A stretch of 64,000 bases of DNA. It comes from Nocardioides ferulae. GTDB taxonomy: Bacteria; Actinomycetota; Actinomycetes; Propionibacteriales; Nocardioidaceae. The stretch spans positions 16,285 through 80,284 of the forward strand of contig NZ_QZVR01000003.1 in the NCBI RefSeq assembly GCF_003660455.1. Direction: 5' to 3'. The translations under genes were made by a program, and so were the position numbers. The notes beneath the pieces were generated by a model. The model saw nothing but the letters and a program-made list of their open reading frames with translations. It searched no databases and had not been told where the DNA came from. This document shows positions 1 to 8,942 of this stretch, piece by piece; the first letter of the stretch is position 1; each line of letters starts with the position of its first letter.

Positions 1-125
1 CGTGAGCGGCCTCTCGGGGGATGGGTCGGCGACGTGAGCATCGTGGCAGGACCCTCGCGATCTCGTCGTCGGCCCGGGATGGACCACCGCCCGATCGGCG
101 CGAGGATCGCCTACCCTCCCATGTC

Positions 126-884
126 GTGAGCCTGGCGAACCGATGGATCAACCGCGGCCTGGTCGCGGCCTGGCGCTGGGCGGAGCGCCGGGGCGAGATC
201 GTGCCCGGCACCCATGCCGGCGACCGGTTCGGCAGCCTCGGGGAGGGCAGCGCGATCGGGTTCCCGATGGCGACGCTGATGAACCCCGGGTCGATCCACG
301 TCGGATCCGGGGCGCTGATCGGCCGCCACGTCACCCTGTCGGTCGGCTACGGCCCCGGCGCCCCGAACCTCCCCGAGCGTGGGCTGGTGATCGGTGACCG
401 GTGCATCATCGGCGCCCGCTCCAGCCTCACCGCGCACCGGTCGATCGTGCTCGGCGACGACGTCTGGTTCGGCCAGGACGTGTTCGTGTGCGACTCGAGC
501 CACGGCTACCAGGACCCCGAGGTGCCGATCGGCTGCCAGCTCGGCGAGCACCAGCCGGTCGAGATCGGCTCCGGCTCGTGGCTGGGCCACGGGGCGATCG
601 TGCTGCCCGGCACCCGGCTCGGCCGCAACGTGGTGGTCGCGGCCGGCTCCGTCGTCCGCGGCGAGGTTCCCGACAACGCGGTGGTCGGCGGCTCGCCGGC
701 GCGGCCGCTGCGGCGGTTCGAGCCGGAGGTCGGCTGGGTGAGCGAGCGCGGCCACGTGCGGCCGATCCTGCGCGGCATGGAGCAGCTCGAGGCTCTCGAG
801 GCCCTGGAGGCGTTGGAGCGGGAGATCGAGCAGGGCGCGCAGCAGGGCAGCGACGACGACGATCGGCCGGCACTCGCTCACTGA
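126..884 (+). CDS. Hexapeptide-repeat acyltransferase
   Basis: Probably moves an acetyl or other acyl group from CoA to a sugar-like acceptor, as in the WbbJ/LacA/NodL group of left-handed beta-helix enzymes; the acceptor is unknown. About 252 residues. The centre is a run of hexapeptide repeats, for example IHVGSGALIGRHV, LVIGDRCIIGARS and VEIGSGSWLGHG, closed by the typical VVGGSPARPLRRF. The tail is acidic and low in complexity. I chose the GTG at 126 because TACCCT lies 8 bases upstream, the spacing of a leaderless promoter. An in-frame ATG at 21 would add 35 Arg/Pro-rich residues and has no clear ribosome site. It appears to be monocistronic, closed by the hairpin at 895-939. Confidence 0.8.
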   Translation: MSLANRWINRGLVAAWRWAERRGEIVPGTHAGDRFGSLGEGSAIGFPMATLMNPGSIHVGSGALIGRHVTLSVGYGPGAPNLPERGLVIGDRCIIGARSSLTAHRSIVLGDDVWFGQDVFVCDSSHGYQDPEVPIGCQLGEHQPVEIGSGSWLGHGAIVLPGTRLGRNVVVAAGSVVRGEVPDNAVVGGSPARPLRRFEPEVGWVSERGHVRPILRGMEQLEALEALEALEREIEQGAQQGSDDDDRPALAH

Positions 885-894
885 CCGACCGGCT

Positions 895-939
895 TGATGT
901 GGACTTCGCTGTCACCGGCTGACAGCGAAGTCCACATCA
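895..939. terminator. Perfect 20-bp inverted repeat (hairpin)
   Basis: Bases 895-914 are the exact reverse complement of 920-939, with a 5-base loop (CCGGC). It starts 11 bases after the stop of the acyltransferase. It has no T-run, as is usual for actinobacterial terminators. The arms are unusually long and perfect for a simple terminator, so it may instead belong to a dispersed palindromic repeat family; compare the 29-bp hairpin at 22240-22307. Confidence 0.65.
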
Positions 940-958
940 GACGTGTCGGCGCCAGCGC

Positions 959-974
959 CGTGGTCTGGACCTCC
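959..974. promoter_or_regulatory. DasR-box-like (dre) operator candidate
   Basis: The site has core TGGTCTGGACC and matches 12 of 16 positions of the Streptomyces dre consensus (AGTGGTCTAGACCACT as I recall it). It lies about 40 bases before the ROK regulator that heads a GlcNAc uptake and catabolism operon, the kind of gene set that the GntR-family repressor DasR controls. Binding is inference, and no dasR gene lies in the window. Confidence 0.5.
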
Positions 975-1012
975 GTTGACGCCGAGTATGTAAGTAAGGT
1001 CAACTAACCAAT

Positions 1013-2140
1013 GTGTCCACACCGACGACCCTCGGCCGTCCGCTCCGCCCGCGCGGCAAGCTGCGGCAGGAGGACGCCCGCCGTCACCACCGCTCGCTGC
1101 TGATCCAGCAGCTGTTCCGCGACGGGCCGGCCAGCCGTGCCGACCTGGCCCGGGCCGTCGGGCTGACCCGGGTCACGGTCTCGGACCTGGTCGGGGAGCT
1201 CGTCGGGGAGGGCCTGCTCGAGGAGCTCGGGGCCCCCGTGGGGACCCGGGTCGGCAAGCCGCCGACCCTGGTCGGGCTCGCGGCCGACTCCCGGCACATC
1301 GTCACCGTCGACCTCTCCACCGACGGCCGGGTCGCCGGCGCCGTCGTCACGCTCCTCGGCAGCGTCGTCGAGCGCCGCCAGCGCGACCTCGACGGACGCC
1401 GCGGGCGCGAGGCCCAGCTGCTCGTGCACGAGCTGGTCGCCGAGCTCGTCGCGGCCACCGACCGGCCGGTGCTGGGCATCGGCGTCGGCAGCCCGGGCGT
1501 CGTCGACGCCGTCGGCACCGTCGTGGACGCGCCCAACCTGGGCTGGCACGACACCCCGCTGGCCAAAGACCTGGCCGCCGCCTTCGGCCTGCCCGTCTTC
1601 GTCGCCAACGACGCCAACACCGCCGTCCTCGGCGAGCACACCTTCGGCGAGGCCCTCGAGGGCGGCCTGATGCTGCTGCGCGTCGGCACCGGTGTCGGCG
1701 CCGGGCTGGTCCTGGAGGGCACCCTGCTGCACGGTCACCGGGCCGCGGCCGGCGAGCTCGGGCACGTGGTCATCGACCCCGACGGTGCCGAGTGCGGCTG
1801 TGGCCGGCGCGGCTGTCTCGAGACCGTGCTCGCCGAGCCCCGGCTGCGCCGCCGGCTCGAGACCGAGGACGCCGCCACGGTGCTCGCCGAGGTCGGCGAA
1901 CGGCTCGGGGTGGCGCTGGCCCCCGTGGTCGGCACCCTCAACCTGCACGAGCTGGTGCTCAGCGGCCCCACCGACCTGCTCGACGGGCCCCTCCGCGAGG
2001 CCGCGGACCGCACGATCCGCGCCCGCACGATGCCGGTGTCCGGCGAGGAGCTCGTCGTCCGCACCTCCACGCTCGGCGACGACGTGGTCATCGTCGGGGC
2101 CGCCGTGCTCGTGCTCGCCGGCGAGCTGGGCGTCTCGTGA
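1013..2140 (+). CDS. ROK-family transcriptional regulator
   Basis: Likely sugar-responsive repressor of the downstream amino-sugar operon. 375 residues. A winged helix-turn-helix occupies roughly residues 25-80 (SRADLARAVGLTRVTVSDLV). The rest is a ROK sugar-kinase-like body with the ND motif VANDANTAVLGEH, the glycine-rich VGTGVGAGLVL, and the zinc motif CGCGRRGCLE near residue 262. Start: GTG at 1013, with a weak AAGG upstream. An overlapping ATG at 1011 is in a different frame. Members of this class (NagC, XylR, Rok7B7) bind a sugar or sugar phosphate in the ROK domain. A dre-like site lies upstream, so the operon may answer both to DasR and to this protein. Confidence 0.88.
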   Translation: MSTPTTLGRPLRPRGKLRQEDARRHHRSLLIQQLFRDGPASRADLARAVGLTRVTVSDLVGELVGEGLLEELGAPVGTRVGKPPTLVGLAADSRHIVTVDLSTDGRVAGAVVTLLGSVVERRQRDLDGRRGREAQLLVHELVAELVAATDRPVLGIGVGSPGVVDAVGTVVDAPNLGWHDTPLAKDLAAAFGLPVFVANDANTAVLGEHTFGEALEGGLMLLRVGTGVGAGLVLEGTLLHGHRAAAGELGHVVIDPDGAECGCGRRGCLETVLAEPRLRRRLETEDAATVLAEVGERLGVALAPVVGTLNLHELVLSGPTDLLDGPLREAADRTIRARTMPVSGEELVVRTSTLGDDVVIVGAAVLVLAGELGVS

Positions 2141-2217
2141 GCAGGCGCCGCCCCCGATCTCCGGTGACTCACCCGAGTCGCGTCACATCAGGGAACCCAA
2201 CGGAAGGAACACGACCG

Positions 2218-3498
2218 GTGCGCATCAAGACAACCGTGGCGATCGCCACCATGGCCATGCTGGCCCTCAGCGCATGCGGAGGTGACGACGGAGACGACGA
2301 GCCCACCAGCGGAGGCGCCACCGAGAGCGCCGAGATCCGCGTGTGGATCAACGGCCCCGACACCCCGCAGGCCGCCCGGGATTGGCTCAAGGAGACCTTC
2401 GAGGAGCAGCACGACGGCTCGACGCTGGTGATCGAGGAGCAGCAGTGGGACGGCCTGGTCGAGCGTCTCACCACGGCCCTGTCCAGCGAGTCCGAGACCC
2501 CCGATGTCGTCGAGGTCGGCAACACCCAGGCTCCGACGTTCACCGCGGCCGGCGCGTTCGCCGACCTCACCGACCGGCTCGACGAGCTGGGCGGCGAGGA
2601 CCTGCTGCCCGGCTTCGTCGAGGGCGCCACCGTCGACGGGCAGGTCTACGCCGTGCCCTACTACGCCGGCTCGAAGTACGTCTTCTACCGCAAGGACCTC
2701 TTCGAGGATGCGGGTCTGAGCGTCCCCACCACCATGGACGAGTTCGTCGAGACCGCGATCGCGCTGAAGGAGGCCAACCCCGAGCCCGCGAGCTTCTCCG
2801 GGTTCTGGCTGCCCGGCCAGGACTGGCGCAACGGCGTCAGCTTCATCTGGGACGCCGGCGGCGACCTCGCCGTCGAGCAGGACGGGGCCTGGCAGGGCGC
2901 ACTGTCCACCCCGGAGTCGATCGAGGGGCTGGAGACGGTCCAGAGGCTGTTCCAGGAGGCCTCCGGGGCCGCCAAGGACGGCAACGAGGCCGACCCGCAG
3001 ACGCCGTTCTGCAACAACGAGGTGGGCATGATGTCGGCCCCGGGCTGGGTCCGCGGCCTGATCGAGGACCCCGAGACCGGCTGCCCCGACATGATGGAGA
3101 ACGTCGGCGTGTTCGCGCTGCCGGGCAGCGACGGTGAGCCGGCCCCGGTGCTCCTGGGCGGCTCCGACATCGCCGTCTCGGCGAAGTCCGAGCACCCCGA
3201 GCACGCGATGGACGTGGTCGAGCTGATGCTCAGCGACGAGTACCAGACGATCTTCGCCGAGAACGGCCTCACCCCGGCCAAGATGTCGCTCAGCCCGCTG
3301 CTCGGCGACGACGAGTTCGCGCAGGCCACGATCGACGCGGCGTCCAACGCGAAGCTGACCCCGGCCGCCCCCGGCTGGGCGATGGTCGAGGGCTCCCGGG
3401 TGCTCGAGGACCTCTTCGTCGACATCGCCAAGGGCGGTGACGTCGCGGAGCTGGCGGCGGCCGCCGACGAGCGGCTCGACGAGGAGCTGGCCCGCTGA
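2218..3498 (+). CDS. Sugar ABC transporter substrate-binding lipoprotein (amino-sugar type)
   Basis: Extracellular solute-binding protein, family 1, 426 residues. The signal peptide ends in the lipobox LSAC (acylated Cys about residue 20), followed by an acidic linker CGGDDGDDEP. The mature part shows the family pattern: EVGNTQAPTF, a YAVPYYAGSKYVFYRKDLF block and a C-terminal VDIAKGGD. The GTG at 2218 is chosen because GGAAGGA lies about 10 bases upstream and it gives a complete signal peptide. Position between the ROK regulator and two permeases, and before nagZ/nagA/nagB homologues, suggests GlcNAc, chitobiose or another amino sugar as ligand, like DasA or NgcE in Streptomyces. The ligand is inference. 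Confidence 0.9.
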   Translation: MRIKTTVAIATMAMLALSACGGDDGDDEPTSGGATESAEIRVWINGPDTPQAARDWLKETFEEQHDGSTLVIEEQQWDGLVERLTTALSSESETPDVVEVGNTQAPTFTAAGAFADLTDRLDELGGEDLLPGFVEGATVDGQVYAVPYYAGSKYVFYRKDLFEDAGLSVPTTMDEFVETAIALKEANPEPASFSGFWLPGQDWRNGVSFIWDAGGDLAVEQDGAWQGALSTPESIEGLETVQRLFQEASGAAKDGNEADPQTPFCNNEVGMMSAPGWVRGLIEDPETGCPDMMENVGVFALPGSDGEPAPVLLGGSDIAVSAKSEHPEHAMDVVELMLSDEYQTIFAENGLTPAKMSLSPLLGDDEFAQATIDAASNAKLTPAAPGWAMVEGSRVLEDLFVDIAKGGDVAELAAAADERLDEELAR

Positions 3499-3657
3499 TC
3501 CGAGGCCGGCCCGTCGGCCGGCCACACCACCACCGCCCGGGTCCTCCCGGCCGGGCTGGGCCGTCGTCCCCAGCCCGGCCGGAGACCCGTGCGGCACCCT
3601 CCCACCCGACAGCCGCCTCGGCCGACCCGGGTGAACTCCGCACGGAAGGAGTCCGCG

Positions 3658-4569
3658 GTGACCTCCCCTCGCGCCCCCCGGGCGCCGCGTAGCTGGCTGC
3701 CGCTCGGGCTGCTGCTGCCGACGGTCGTCGCGCTCACCGTCGCCCTCGGCTACCCGCTGACCCGGCAGGTGGGGCTCTCCTTCCAGGAGTTCGGGCTGGC
3801 GCAGCAGTTCGGCCGCCCGCCGGAGTGGGTCGGGCTGGAGAACTACCGCGACCTGGTCACCGACCGCTACCTGTGGCTGGTGATCGGCAGGTCGCTGGCC
3901 TTCTGCCTGGTCAACGCCGCGGCCACGATGGCGATCGGCACCGCCGTGGCGCTGCTGATGCGGCTGATGTCGACGCCGGTGCGGCTGCTGGTGCAGAGCG
4001 GGCTGCTGCTGGCCTGGGCGATGCCGGTGCTGGCATCGCTGACCGTGTGGCAGTGGCTCTTCGACAGCCAGTACGGCGTGGTCAACTGGCTGCTGGTCCG
4101 GTTCGGCGCCGACTACGAGGGCCACGCCTGGCTGCTCGAGCCGATGTCGTTCTTCTTCGTCGCCACCGTCGTGGTGGTGTGGATGAGCGTCCCGTTCGTG
4201 GCGTTCACCGTCTACGCGGCGCTGACCCAGGTCTCCGCCGACCTGGTCGAGGCCGCCCAGCTCGACGGCGCGGGCGCCTGGCAGCGGTTCCGGGTGGTCT
4301 ACCTGCCCGCGGCCCGCCCGGTGCTGCTGGTCGTCGCGCTGCTCCAGGTGATCTGGGACCTGCGGGTCTTCACCCAGATCTACGTGCTCCAGCAGGCCGG
4401 CGGCGTCACTCGCGACACCAACCTGCTCGGCACCTACATCTATCGGCTCGGCATCGGCGGCGGCGACTTCGGCGCCGCGGCCGCGGTGGCGATCTTCATG
4501 CTGGCGCTCACCGTGGTGCTGACCGCCCCGTACGTGCGGATGATGCTCTCAGCGGAGGACGAGTCATGA
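3658..4569 (+). CDS. Sugar ABC transporter permease 1 (MalF/LacF type)
   Basis: Membrane subunit of the carbohydrate importer. 303 residues and about six membrane helices; the first is SWLPLGLLLPTVVALTVALG. The cytoplasmic EAA loop that contacts the ATPase is visible as LVEAAQLDGAGAWQRFRVV near residues 198-216. Start: GTG at 3658 with GGAAGGA 7 bases upstream; in-frame earlier starts would add only Arg/Pro-rich sequence. The stop overlaps the next permease by ATGA, so the two are translationally coupled. No ATP-binding subunit lies anywhere in the operon, so a shared MsiK-type ATPase encoded elsewhere is expected. Confidence 0.92.
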   Translation: MTSPRAPRAPRSWLPLGLLLPTVVALTVALGYPLTRQVGLSFQEFGLAQQFGRPPEWVGLENYRDLVTDRYLWLVIGRSLAFCLVNAAATMAIGTAVALLMRLMSTPVRLLVQSGLLLAWAMPVLASLTVWQWLFDSQYGVVNWLLVRFGADYEGHAWLLEPMSFFFVATVVVVWMSVPFVAFTVYAALTQVSADLVEAAQLDGAGAWQRFRVVYLPAARPVLLVVALLQVIWDLRVFTQIYVLQQAGGVTRDTNLLGTYIYRLGIGGGDFGAAAAVAIFMLALTVVLTAPYVRMMLSAEDES

Positions 4570-5411
4570 GCCACCCCAGCACCCGCCGGCGGCTGCCGAA
4601 GGTCGCGGCCGACCTCGCCGGGCTCGTCGTGTTCGCCGTGTGCGCGTTCCCGGTCTACTGGATGGTCAACACCTCGCTGCTGCCGCGCAACGAGATCCGC
4701 AGCGCGGACCCGACCTGGCACCCGTTCGGGGGCACGCTGGCCAACTACCGCCGGGTGTTCTCCGGCGGCGCGTTCTTCGACGCGCTCGGCACCAGCCTCC
4801 TGGTCACGCTCGCCACCGTGCTGATCGCGCTGACCTTCGCGTTCCTCGCCGCGCTGGCCGTCTCGCGTTTCCGGTTCCGCGGCCGACGCAGCTTCATCGT
4901 CACGCTGCTGCTGGTGCAGATGATCCCGGTCGAGGGGCTGTTCATCTCCCAGTACAAGATGCTCGAGACCATGGAGCTGCTCAACACCGCGGTCGGTCTC
5001 ACGCTGGTCTACGTCGCCACCGTGCTCCCCTTCACTGTGTGGACGCTGCGCGGCTTCGTCGCCGGGGTGCCCTACGAGCTCGAGGAGGCCGCGATGGTCG
5101 ACGGCTGCTCGCGCTTCCAGGCGTTCCTGCGGGTCACCTTCCCGCTGCTCTCGCCAGGCCTGGTGGCGACCGGCGTGTTCGGGTTCATCCAGGCCTGGAA
5201 CGAGTTCACGCTCGCGGTCGTCGTGATGACCCGGGAGGACAAGCGGACCCTGCCGTTGTGGCTGAGCATCTTCACCGACGCCAACCGCGGCACCGACTGG
5301 GGTGCGGTGATGGCGGGCTCGACGCTGATCGCGATCCCGGTCGTGTTGTTCTTCCTCGCCGTCCAGGGCCGGATGGTCGCCGGCCTGACCGCAGGCGCGG
5401 TGAAGGGATGA
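4566..5411 (+). CDS. Sugar ABC transporter permease 2 (MalG/LacG type)
   Basis: Second membrane subunit of the amino-sugar importer, 281 residues with six predicted helices. It begins MSHPSTRRRLPK, then a first helix LAGLVVFAVCAFPVYWMVN. The EAA loop is EEAAMVDGCSRFQAFLRV near residues 177-194, and WNEFTLAVVV is the usual MalG-family segment after it. The ATG overlaps the stop of permease 1 (ATGA), and its own stop overlaps the ATG of the GH3 gene the same way, which indicates one tightly coupled transcript. Confidence 0.92.
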   Translation: MSHPSTRRRLPKVAADLAGLVVFAVCAFPVYWMVNTSLLPRNEIRSADPTWHPFGGTLANYRRVFSGGAFFDALGTSLLVTLATVLIALTFAFLAALAVSRFRFRGRRSFIVTLLLVQMIPVEGLFISQYKMLETMELLNTAVGLTLVYVATVLPFTVWTLRGFVAGVPYELEEAAMVDGCSRFQAFLRVTFPLLSPGLVATGVFGFIQAWNEFTLAVVVMTREDKRTLPLWLSIFTDANRGTDWGAVMAGSTLIAIPVVLFFLAVQGRMVAGLTAGAVKG

Positions 5412-6835
5412 CCCGGCAGCTCCGAGAGCTGGCCCTGCGGGTCCAGCTGGCCGCGTTCCCCGGGACGACGCCCGACGACGACGCCCGCACCCTGCTGGCC
5501 GAGGGCCTCGGCGGGGTCTGCCTGTTCGGCAGCAACACCGCCGACGGGCCCGACGCGGTCGCGGCGTACGCCGCCGCGGTGCACGCCGCCTCGCCCACCG
5601 CGCTGGTGAGCGTCGACGAGGAGGGCGGCGACGTCACCCGCCTCCACGTCACGGACGGAAGTCCGGTGCCCGGGCCGGCCGCGCTCGGCCGCATCGACGA
5701 CCTCGCGACCACCCGGGCCGTGGGCCGCGCGGTGGGTGCGGAGCTGGCCGAGCTCGGCGTCGACCTGGACCTCGCACCGGTGGCCGACGTGAACAGCAAC
5801 CCCGACAACCCGGTGATCGGCACCCGCAGCTTCGGCGCCGAGCCCGAGCGGGTCGCCGCCCACGTGGCCGCCTGGATCGACGGTCTGCAGGAGGCCGGAG
5901 TCGCCGCCTGCGCCAAGCACTTCCCGGGGCACGGCGACACCGACGCCGACAGCCACCTGGCGCTGCCCCGGGTCGAGGCCGACCCGACGACGCTCGAGGC
6001 CCGCGAGCTGGCGCCGTTCCGGACCGCGGTGGCCGCCGGGGCACGAGCGGTGATGACCTCCCACATCCTGGTGCCGGCGCTCGACCCGGACCGGCCCGCC
6101 ACGCTGAGCCCCGTGGTGCTGGGCCTGCTCCGCCACTCGCTCAGCTTCGGGGGGGCGATCGTCACCGACGCCCTCGACATGGCCGGTGCCAGCGCCGGCC
6201 GGGGCATCCCCGAGGCCGCGGTGCAGAGCCTGGCCGCCGGCGCCGACCTGCTGTGCCTCGGCGCCGACAAGGACGCCGGCCTGGTGCGTGCGGTCCAGGC
6301 CGCGATCGTGGACGCGGTCCGCTCCGGGCGGCTGGCCGAGCAGCGGCTGCGCGACGCCGCGGACCGGGCCGGCCGCCTCCGCGTCGAGGATCGGCCGGGC
6401 TCCGCAGCGGCCGGGCCCGCGAGCGACGTCGTGCCGCTCCTGCGGCGGGCGCTCGTGCTTGAGGGCCGGCTGCCGGTCCTCGCCGGGGCGCGGGTGGTCA
6501 CCGTGGCCACCGCCGCGAACATCGCGATCGGCGAGGCCGTGTGGGGGCTCCCGACCGACCACGTCGTCGTGCCGGGCGGCCCGCTCGACCTGCCCGGTCC
6601 CGACGACGGCACGGCGGTGGTCGTCCAGGCCCGCGACGCGGCGCGGCACCCCGAGGTCGGCGCCGTCCTCGACGCCCTGCGGCGCGCCCGCCCCGACCGC
6701 CCGGTGCTCGTGGTCGAGTGGGGGTGGCCGGGCACGTGGACCCGCCCGGAGCCGAGACTGTGCACCTACGGCAGCTCCCGCCCCGCGGTGGTGGCCGTGA
6801 CCGAGACGCTGAGAGAGGCGGGGTGGGACCGGTGA
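5408..6835 (+). CDS. Glycoside hydrolase family 3, beta-N-acetylhexosaminidase (NagZ-like)
   Basis: Expected to release terminal beta-linked GlcNAc from chito-oligosaccharides or muropeptide fragments. 475 residues. The NagZ signature KHFPGHGDTDADSH near residue 170 carries the His-Asp dyad that serves as acid/base in this family. The nucleophile Asp is in VTDALDMAGAS near residue 255. No signal peptide is seen, so it should act in the cytosol on imported oligomers, which fits its place directly after the permeases. A C-terminal extension of about 130 residues follows the barrel (EGRLPVLAGARVVTVA onward), as in two-domain GH3 enzymes. Both ends overlap the neighbouring genes by 4 bases. Confidence 0.88.
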   Translation: MTRQLRELALRVQLAAFPGTTPDDDARTLLAEGLGGVCLFGSNTADGPDAVAAYAAAVHAASPTALVSVDEEGGDVTRLHVTDGSPVPGPAALGRIDDLATTRAVGRAVGAELAELGVDLDLAPVADVNSNPDNPVIGTRSFGAEPERVAAHVAAWIDGLQEAGVAACAKHFPGHGDTDADSHLALPRVEADPTTLEARELAPFRTAVAAGARAVMTSHILVPALDPDRPATLSPVVLGLLRHSLSFGGAIVTDALDMAGASAGRGIPEAAVQSLAAGADLLCLGADKDAGLVRAVQAAIVDAVRSGRLAEQRLRDAADRAGRLRVEDRPGSAAAGPASDVVPLLRRALVLEGRLPVLAGARVVTVATAANIAIGEAVWGLPTDHVVVPGGPLDLPGPDDGTAVVVQARDAARHPEVGAVLDALRRARPDRPVLVVEWGWPGTWTRPEPRLCTYGSSRPAVVAVTETLREAGWDR

Positions 6836-7812
6836 GCGCCGGGGACCAGAGCAGGGAACGCAGCAGGGACCAGAGCCAGGATGTCGCCGTGCCTCCGGCC
6901 GCCCTGCGGATCGGCCTCGACATCGGGGCCACGAAGACCCTCGGGGTGGTGCTGGAGGGCGCCTCGACGGTGCGCGCGCAAGCGCTCGAGCCGACCGTGC
7001 CCGGCGCCCGTGGCGTCGTCGACACCGCCGCCCGCGTCGTGGCGCGCCTGTGCGAGCTCGAGCCGTCGGCCGCCGGGCTGCCGGTCGGCGTCGGCGTACC
7101 CGGGCTGGTGGAGCCCGAGCGCGGGACGGTGCGGCACGCCGTGAACCTCGAGGTGGCCGGCGAGGTGCTGCCGCTCGCGGCGCTGCTCGGTGAGCGCCTC
7201 GACGCGCCGGTGCTCGTCGAGAACGACGTCAACGCGGCCACCCTGGGAGCGGCAGCGCACCTGGACGCCGACGACCTGGCCTATCTGAGCATCGGCACCG
7301 GTCTCGCCGCCGGCCTGGTGCTCGACGGCCGGGTACGCCGCGGCGTCGCCGGCGCGGCGGGCGAGGTCGGGCACGTGCCCGTCGACCCGGCCGGCCGGGC
7401 GTGCCGGTGCGGTCAGCGCGGCTGCCTCGAGACCGTCGCCTCCGGGGGCGCCCTCGCCGAGGCCTGGCCGTCGACCGACCGGCCGCCGGCCTCCGCGCTG
7501 TTCGCGGCCGCCGACGCGGGCATCGCGCGGGCGGTGTCGGTGCGGGCGGCGTTCGTGACCGGGGTGGCCGCCGCGGTGCGGGTGCTGGCGCTCACCGTGG
7601 ACCCCCGCGTCGTCGTGCTCGGAGGCGGGGTGAGCAGTCTGGGCGAGCCGTTGCGCGCCGCGGTCGCGCGGGAGCTGGCCGACCGGGCGCGGTCCTCGGA
7701 GTTCCTCGCCTCGCTCGACCTGGCCGCGCGGGTGCGGGTGCTCCCGTCCGGCTTCCCGGTTGCGGCCGTGGGGGCCGCGCTGCTGACCCGCGGGGGAGGG
7801 GGTGCGCGATGA
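6832..7812 (+). CDS. ROK-family sugar kinase, probable N-acetylglucosamine kinase
   Basis: Likely phosphorylates GlcNAc freed by the NagZ-like enzyme to GlcNAc-6-phosphate, the substrate of NagA next door. 326 residues. The phosphate-binding motif is LRIGLDIGATKTLGVV near the N-terminus. VENDVNAATLG carries the catalytic Asp, and the zinc motif is CRCGQRGCLE. There is no DNA-binding domain, which separates it from the ROK regulator at the operon head. The first 20 or so residues (SAGDQSRERSRDQSQD) are polar and poorly conserved, so a later start is possible. GTG/TGA overlap with the gene before and ATGA with the gene after. Glucokinase activity cannot be excluded from sequence. Confidence 0.85.
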   Translation: MSAGDQSRERSRDQSQDVAVPPAALRIGLDIGATKTLGVVLEGASTVRAQALEPTVPGARGVVDTAARVVARLCELEPSAAGLPVGVGVPGLVEPERGTVRHAVNLEVAGEVLPLAALLGERLDAPVLVENDVNAATLGAAAHLDADDLAYLSIGTGLAAGLVLDGRVRRGVAGAAGEVGHVPVDPAGRACRCGQRGCLETVASGGALAEAWPSTDRPPASALFAAADAGIARAVSVRAAFVTGVAAAVRVLALTVDPRVVVLGGGVSSLGEPLRAAVARELADRARSSEFLASLDLAARVRVLPSGFPVAAVGAALLTRGGGGAR

Positions 7813-8942
7813 GCGCGCTGCGCGTGAGCGGCGCCAGGGACGCCGCCGGGTCTGCGGTCGAGCTCGCCGTCGTGGCCGGGGTGCTCACCAGCCCCGACCG
7901 GCTGCCGGGCGACGCCCCGGTGCTCGACGCGGCCGGCCTGACGGTCCTGCCGGGCCTGGTGGACCTGCAGGTCAACGGGGCCGGCGGCATCGACCTGACC
8001 GCCGAGCCGGAGCGCCTGTGGGAGGTCGCCGCGCTGCTGCCGGCGCACGGCACCACCGCGTTCTGTCCCACGGTCGTGACCGCGGGAGAGCGGACCCGGG
8101 CTGTCGCCCTGGCCACGCTGGCGGCCGGCCCGCCGCCCGGCTGGACCGGCGCCCGGCCGCTCGGCCTGCACCTGGAGGGCCCGATGATCGCCCCGGCCCG
8201 CAAGGGCGCCCACCCGCCGCAGTGGCTGGTCGACCCCGACCTCGCGCTGGTCGACGGCTGGACCCGCGACGCGGGGGTCGCGATCGCGACCGTGGCGCCC
8301 GAGCTGCCGGGGGCCATCGAGGTGGTCGCGGAGCTGGCACGACGCGGCGTGGTGGTCTCGGTGGGCCACACCGAGGCGAGCGCCGCGCAGGTCGAGTCGG
8401 CCGCGCGCGCCGGGGCGAGGATGCTCACCCACCTGGGCAACGCGATGCCGGCGATGGGAGCCCGCCAGCCCGGTCCGGTCGGCGCGGCGCTCGCCCACGA
8501 CCGGCTGGTGGCCGGGGTCATCGCCGACGGGCACCACCTCGACCCGACCACCCTGCGACTGTTCTGGCGCTGCCTGGGGCCGGACCGCCTGCTCGCGGTC
8601 TCGGACACCACCGCCGGACTCGGCCTGCCGGACGGGCCGGCCCGGCTCGGCGACCAGCACGTCGTCGTCGCCGACGGCACGGTCCGGCTGGCCGACGGCA
8701 CGCTCGCGGGATCGGTCGCGTCGCTGCTCAACTGTGTGCGGGTGCTGCGCGACACGACCGGGTGCTCGCTCGCCGAGGCGGTCGCCTGCGCCACCACCAC
8801 GCCGGCGGCGCTGGTCGGCGAGCGGTCCCTGGGCCGGCTGGATCCGGGCGCCGCCGGTGACCTGGTGCTCGTCGACGCGGCGCTCGATCCGGTCGCGACC
8901 GTGGTCGGTGGCCGGGTCGTGCACGACCGGAGGCGGGGCTGA
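7809..8942 (+). CDS. nagA: N-acetylglucosamine-6-phosphate deacetylase
   Basis: Removes the acetyl group from GlcNAc-6-phosphate to give glucosamine-6-phosphate. 377 residues, amidohydrolase fold. Family motifs are clear: LPGLVDLQVNGAGGIDL, the metal-site loop LHLEGPMIAPARKGAHP, VSVGHTEAS, THLGNAMP, ADGHHLDP, and the catalytic-Asp segment AVSDTTAGLGLPDG. The ATG overlaps the kinase stop, and the stop shares one base with the ATG of nagB. Encoding kinase, deacetylase and deaminase in that order reproduces the metabolic sequence from GlcNAc to fructose-6-phosphate. Confidence 0.95.
   Translation: MSALRVSGARDAAGSAVELAVVAGVLTSPDRLPGDAPVLDAAGLTVLPGLVDLQVNGAGGIDLTAEPERLWEVAALLPAHGTTAFCPTVVTAGERTRAVALATLAAGPPPGWTGARPLGLHLEGPMIAPARKGAHPPQWLVDPDLALVDGWTRDAGVAIATVAPELPGAIEVVAELARRGVVVSVGHTEASAAQVESAARAGARMLTHLGNAMPAMGARQPGPVGAALAHDRLVAGVIADGHHLDPTTLRLFWRCLGPDRLLAVSDTTAGLGLPDGPARLGDQHVVVADGTVRLADGTLAGSVASLLNCVRVLRDTTGCSLAEAVACATTTPAALVGERSLGRLDPGAAGDLVLVDAALDPVATVVGGRVVHDRRRG

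Noticed and set aside
21..125. N-terminal extension of the acyltransferase from the ATG at 21
   Set aside because: Arg/Pro-rich, without a ribosome site; the leaderless GTG at 126 fits better.
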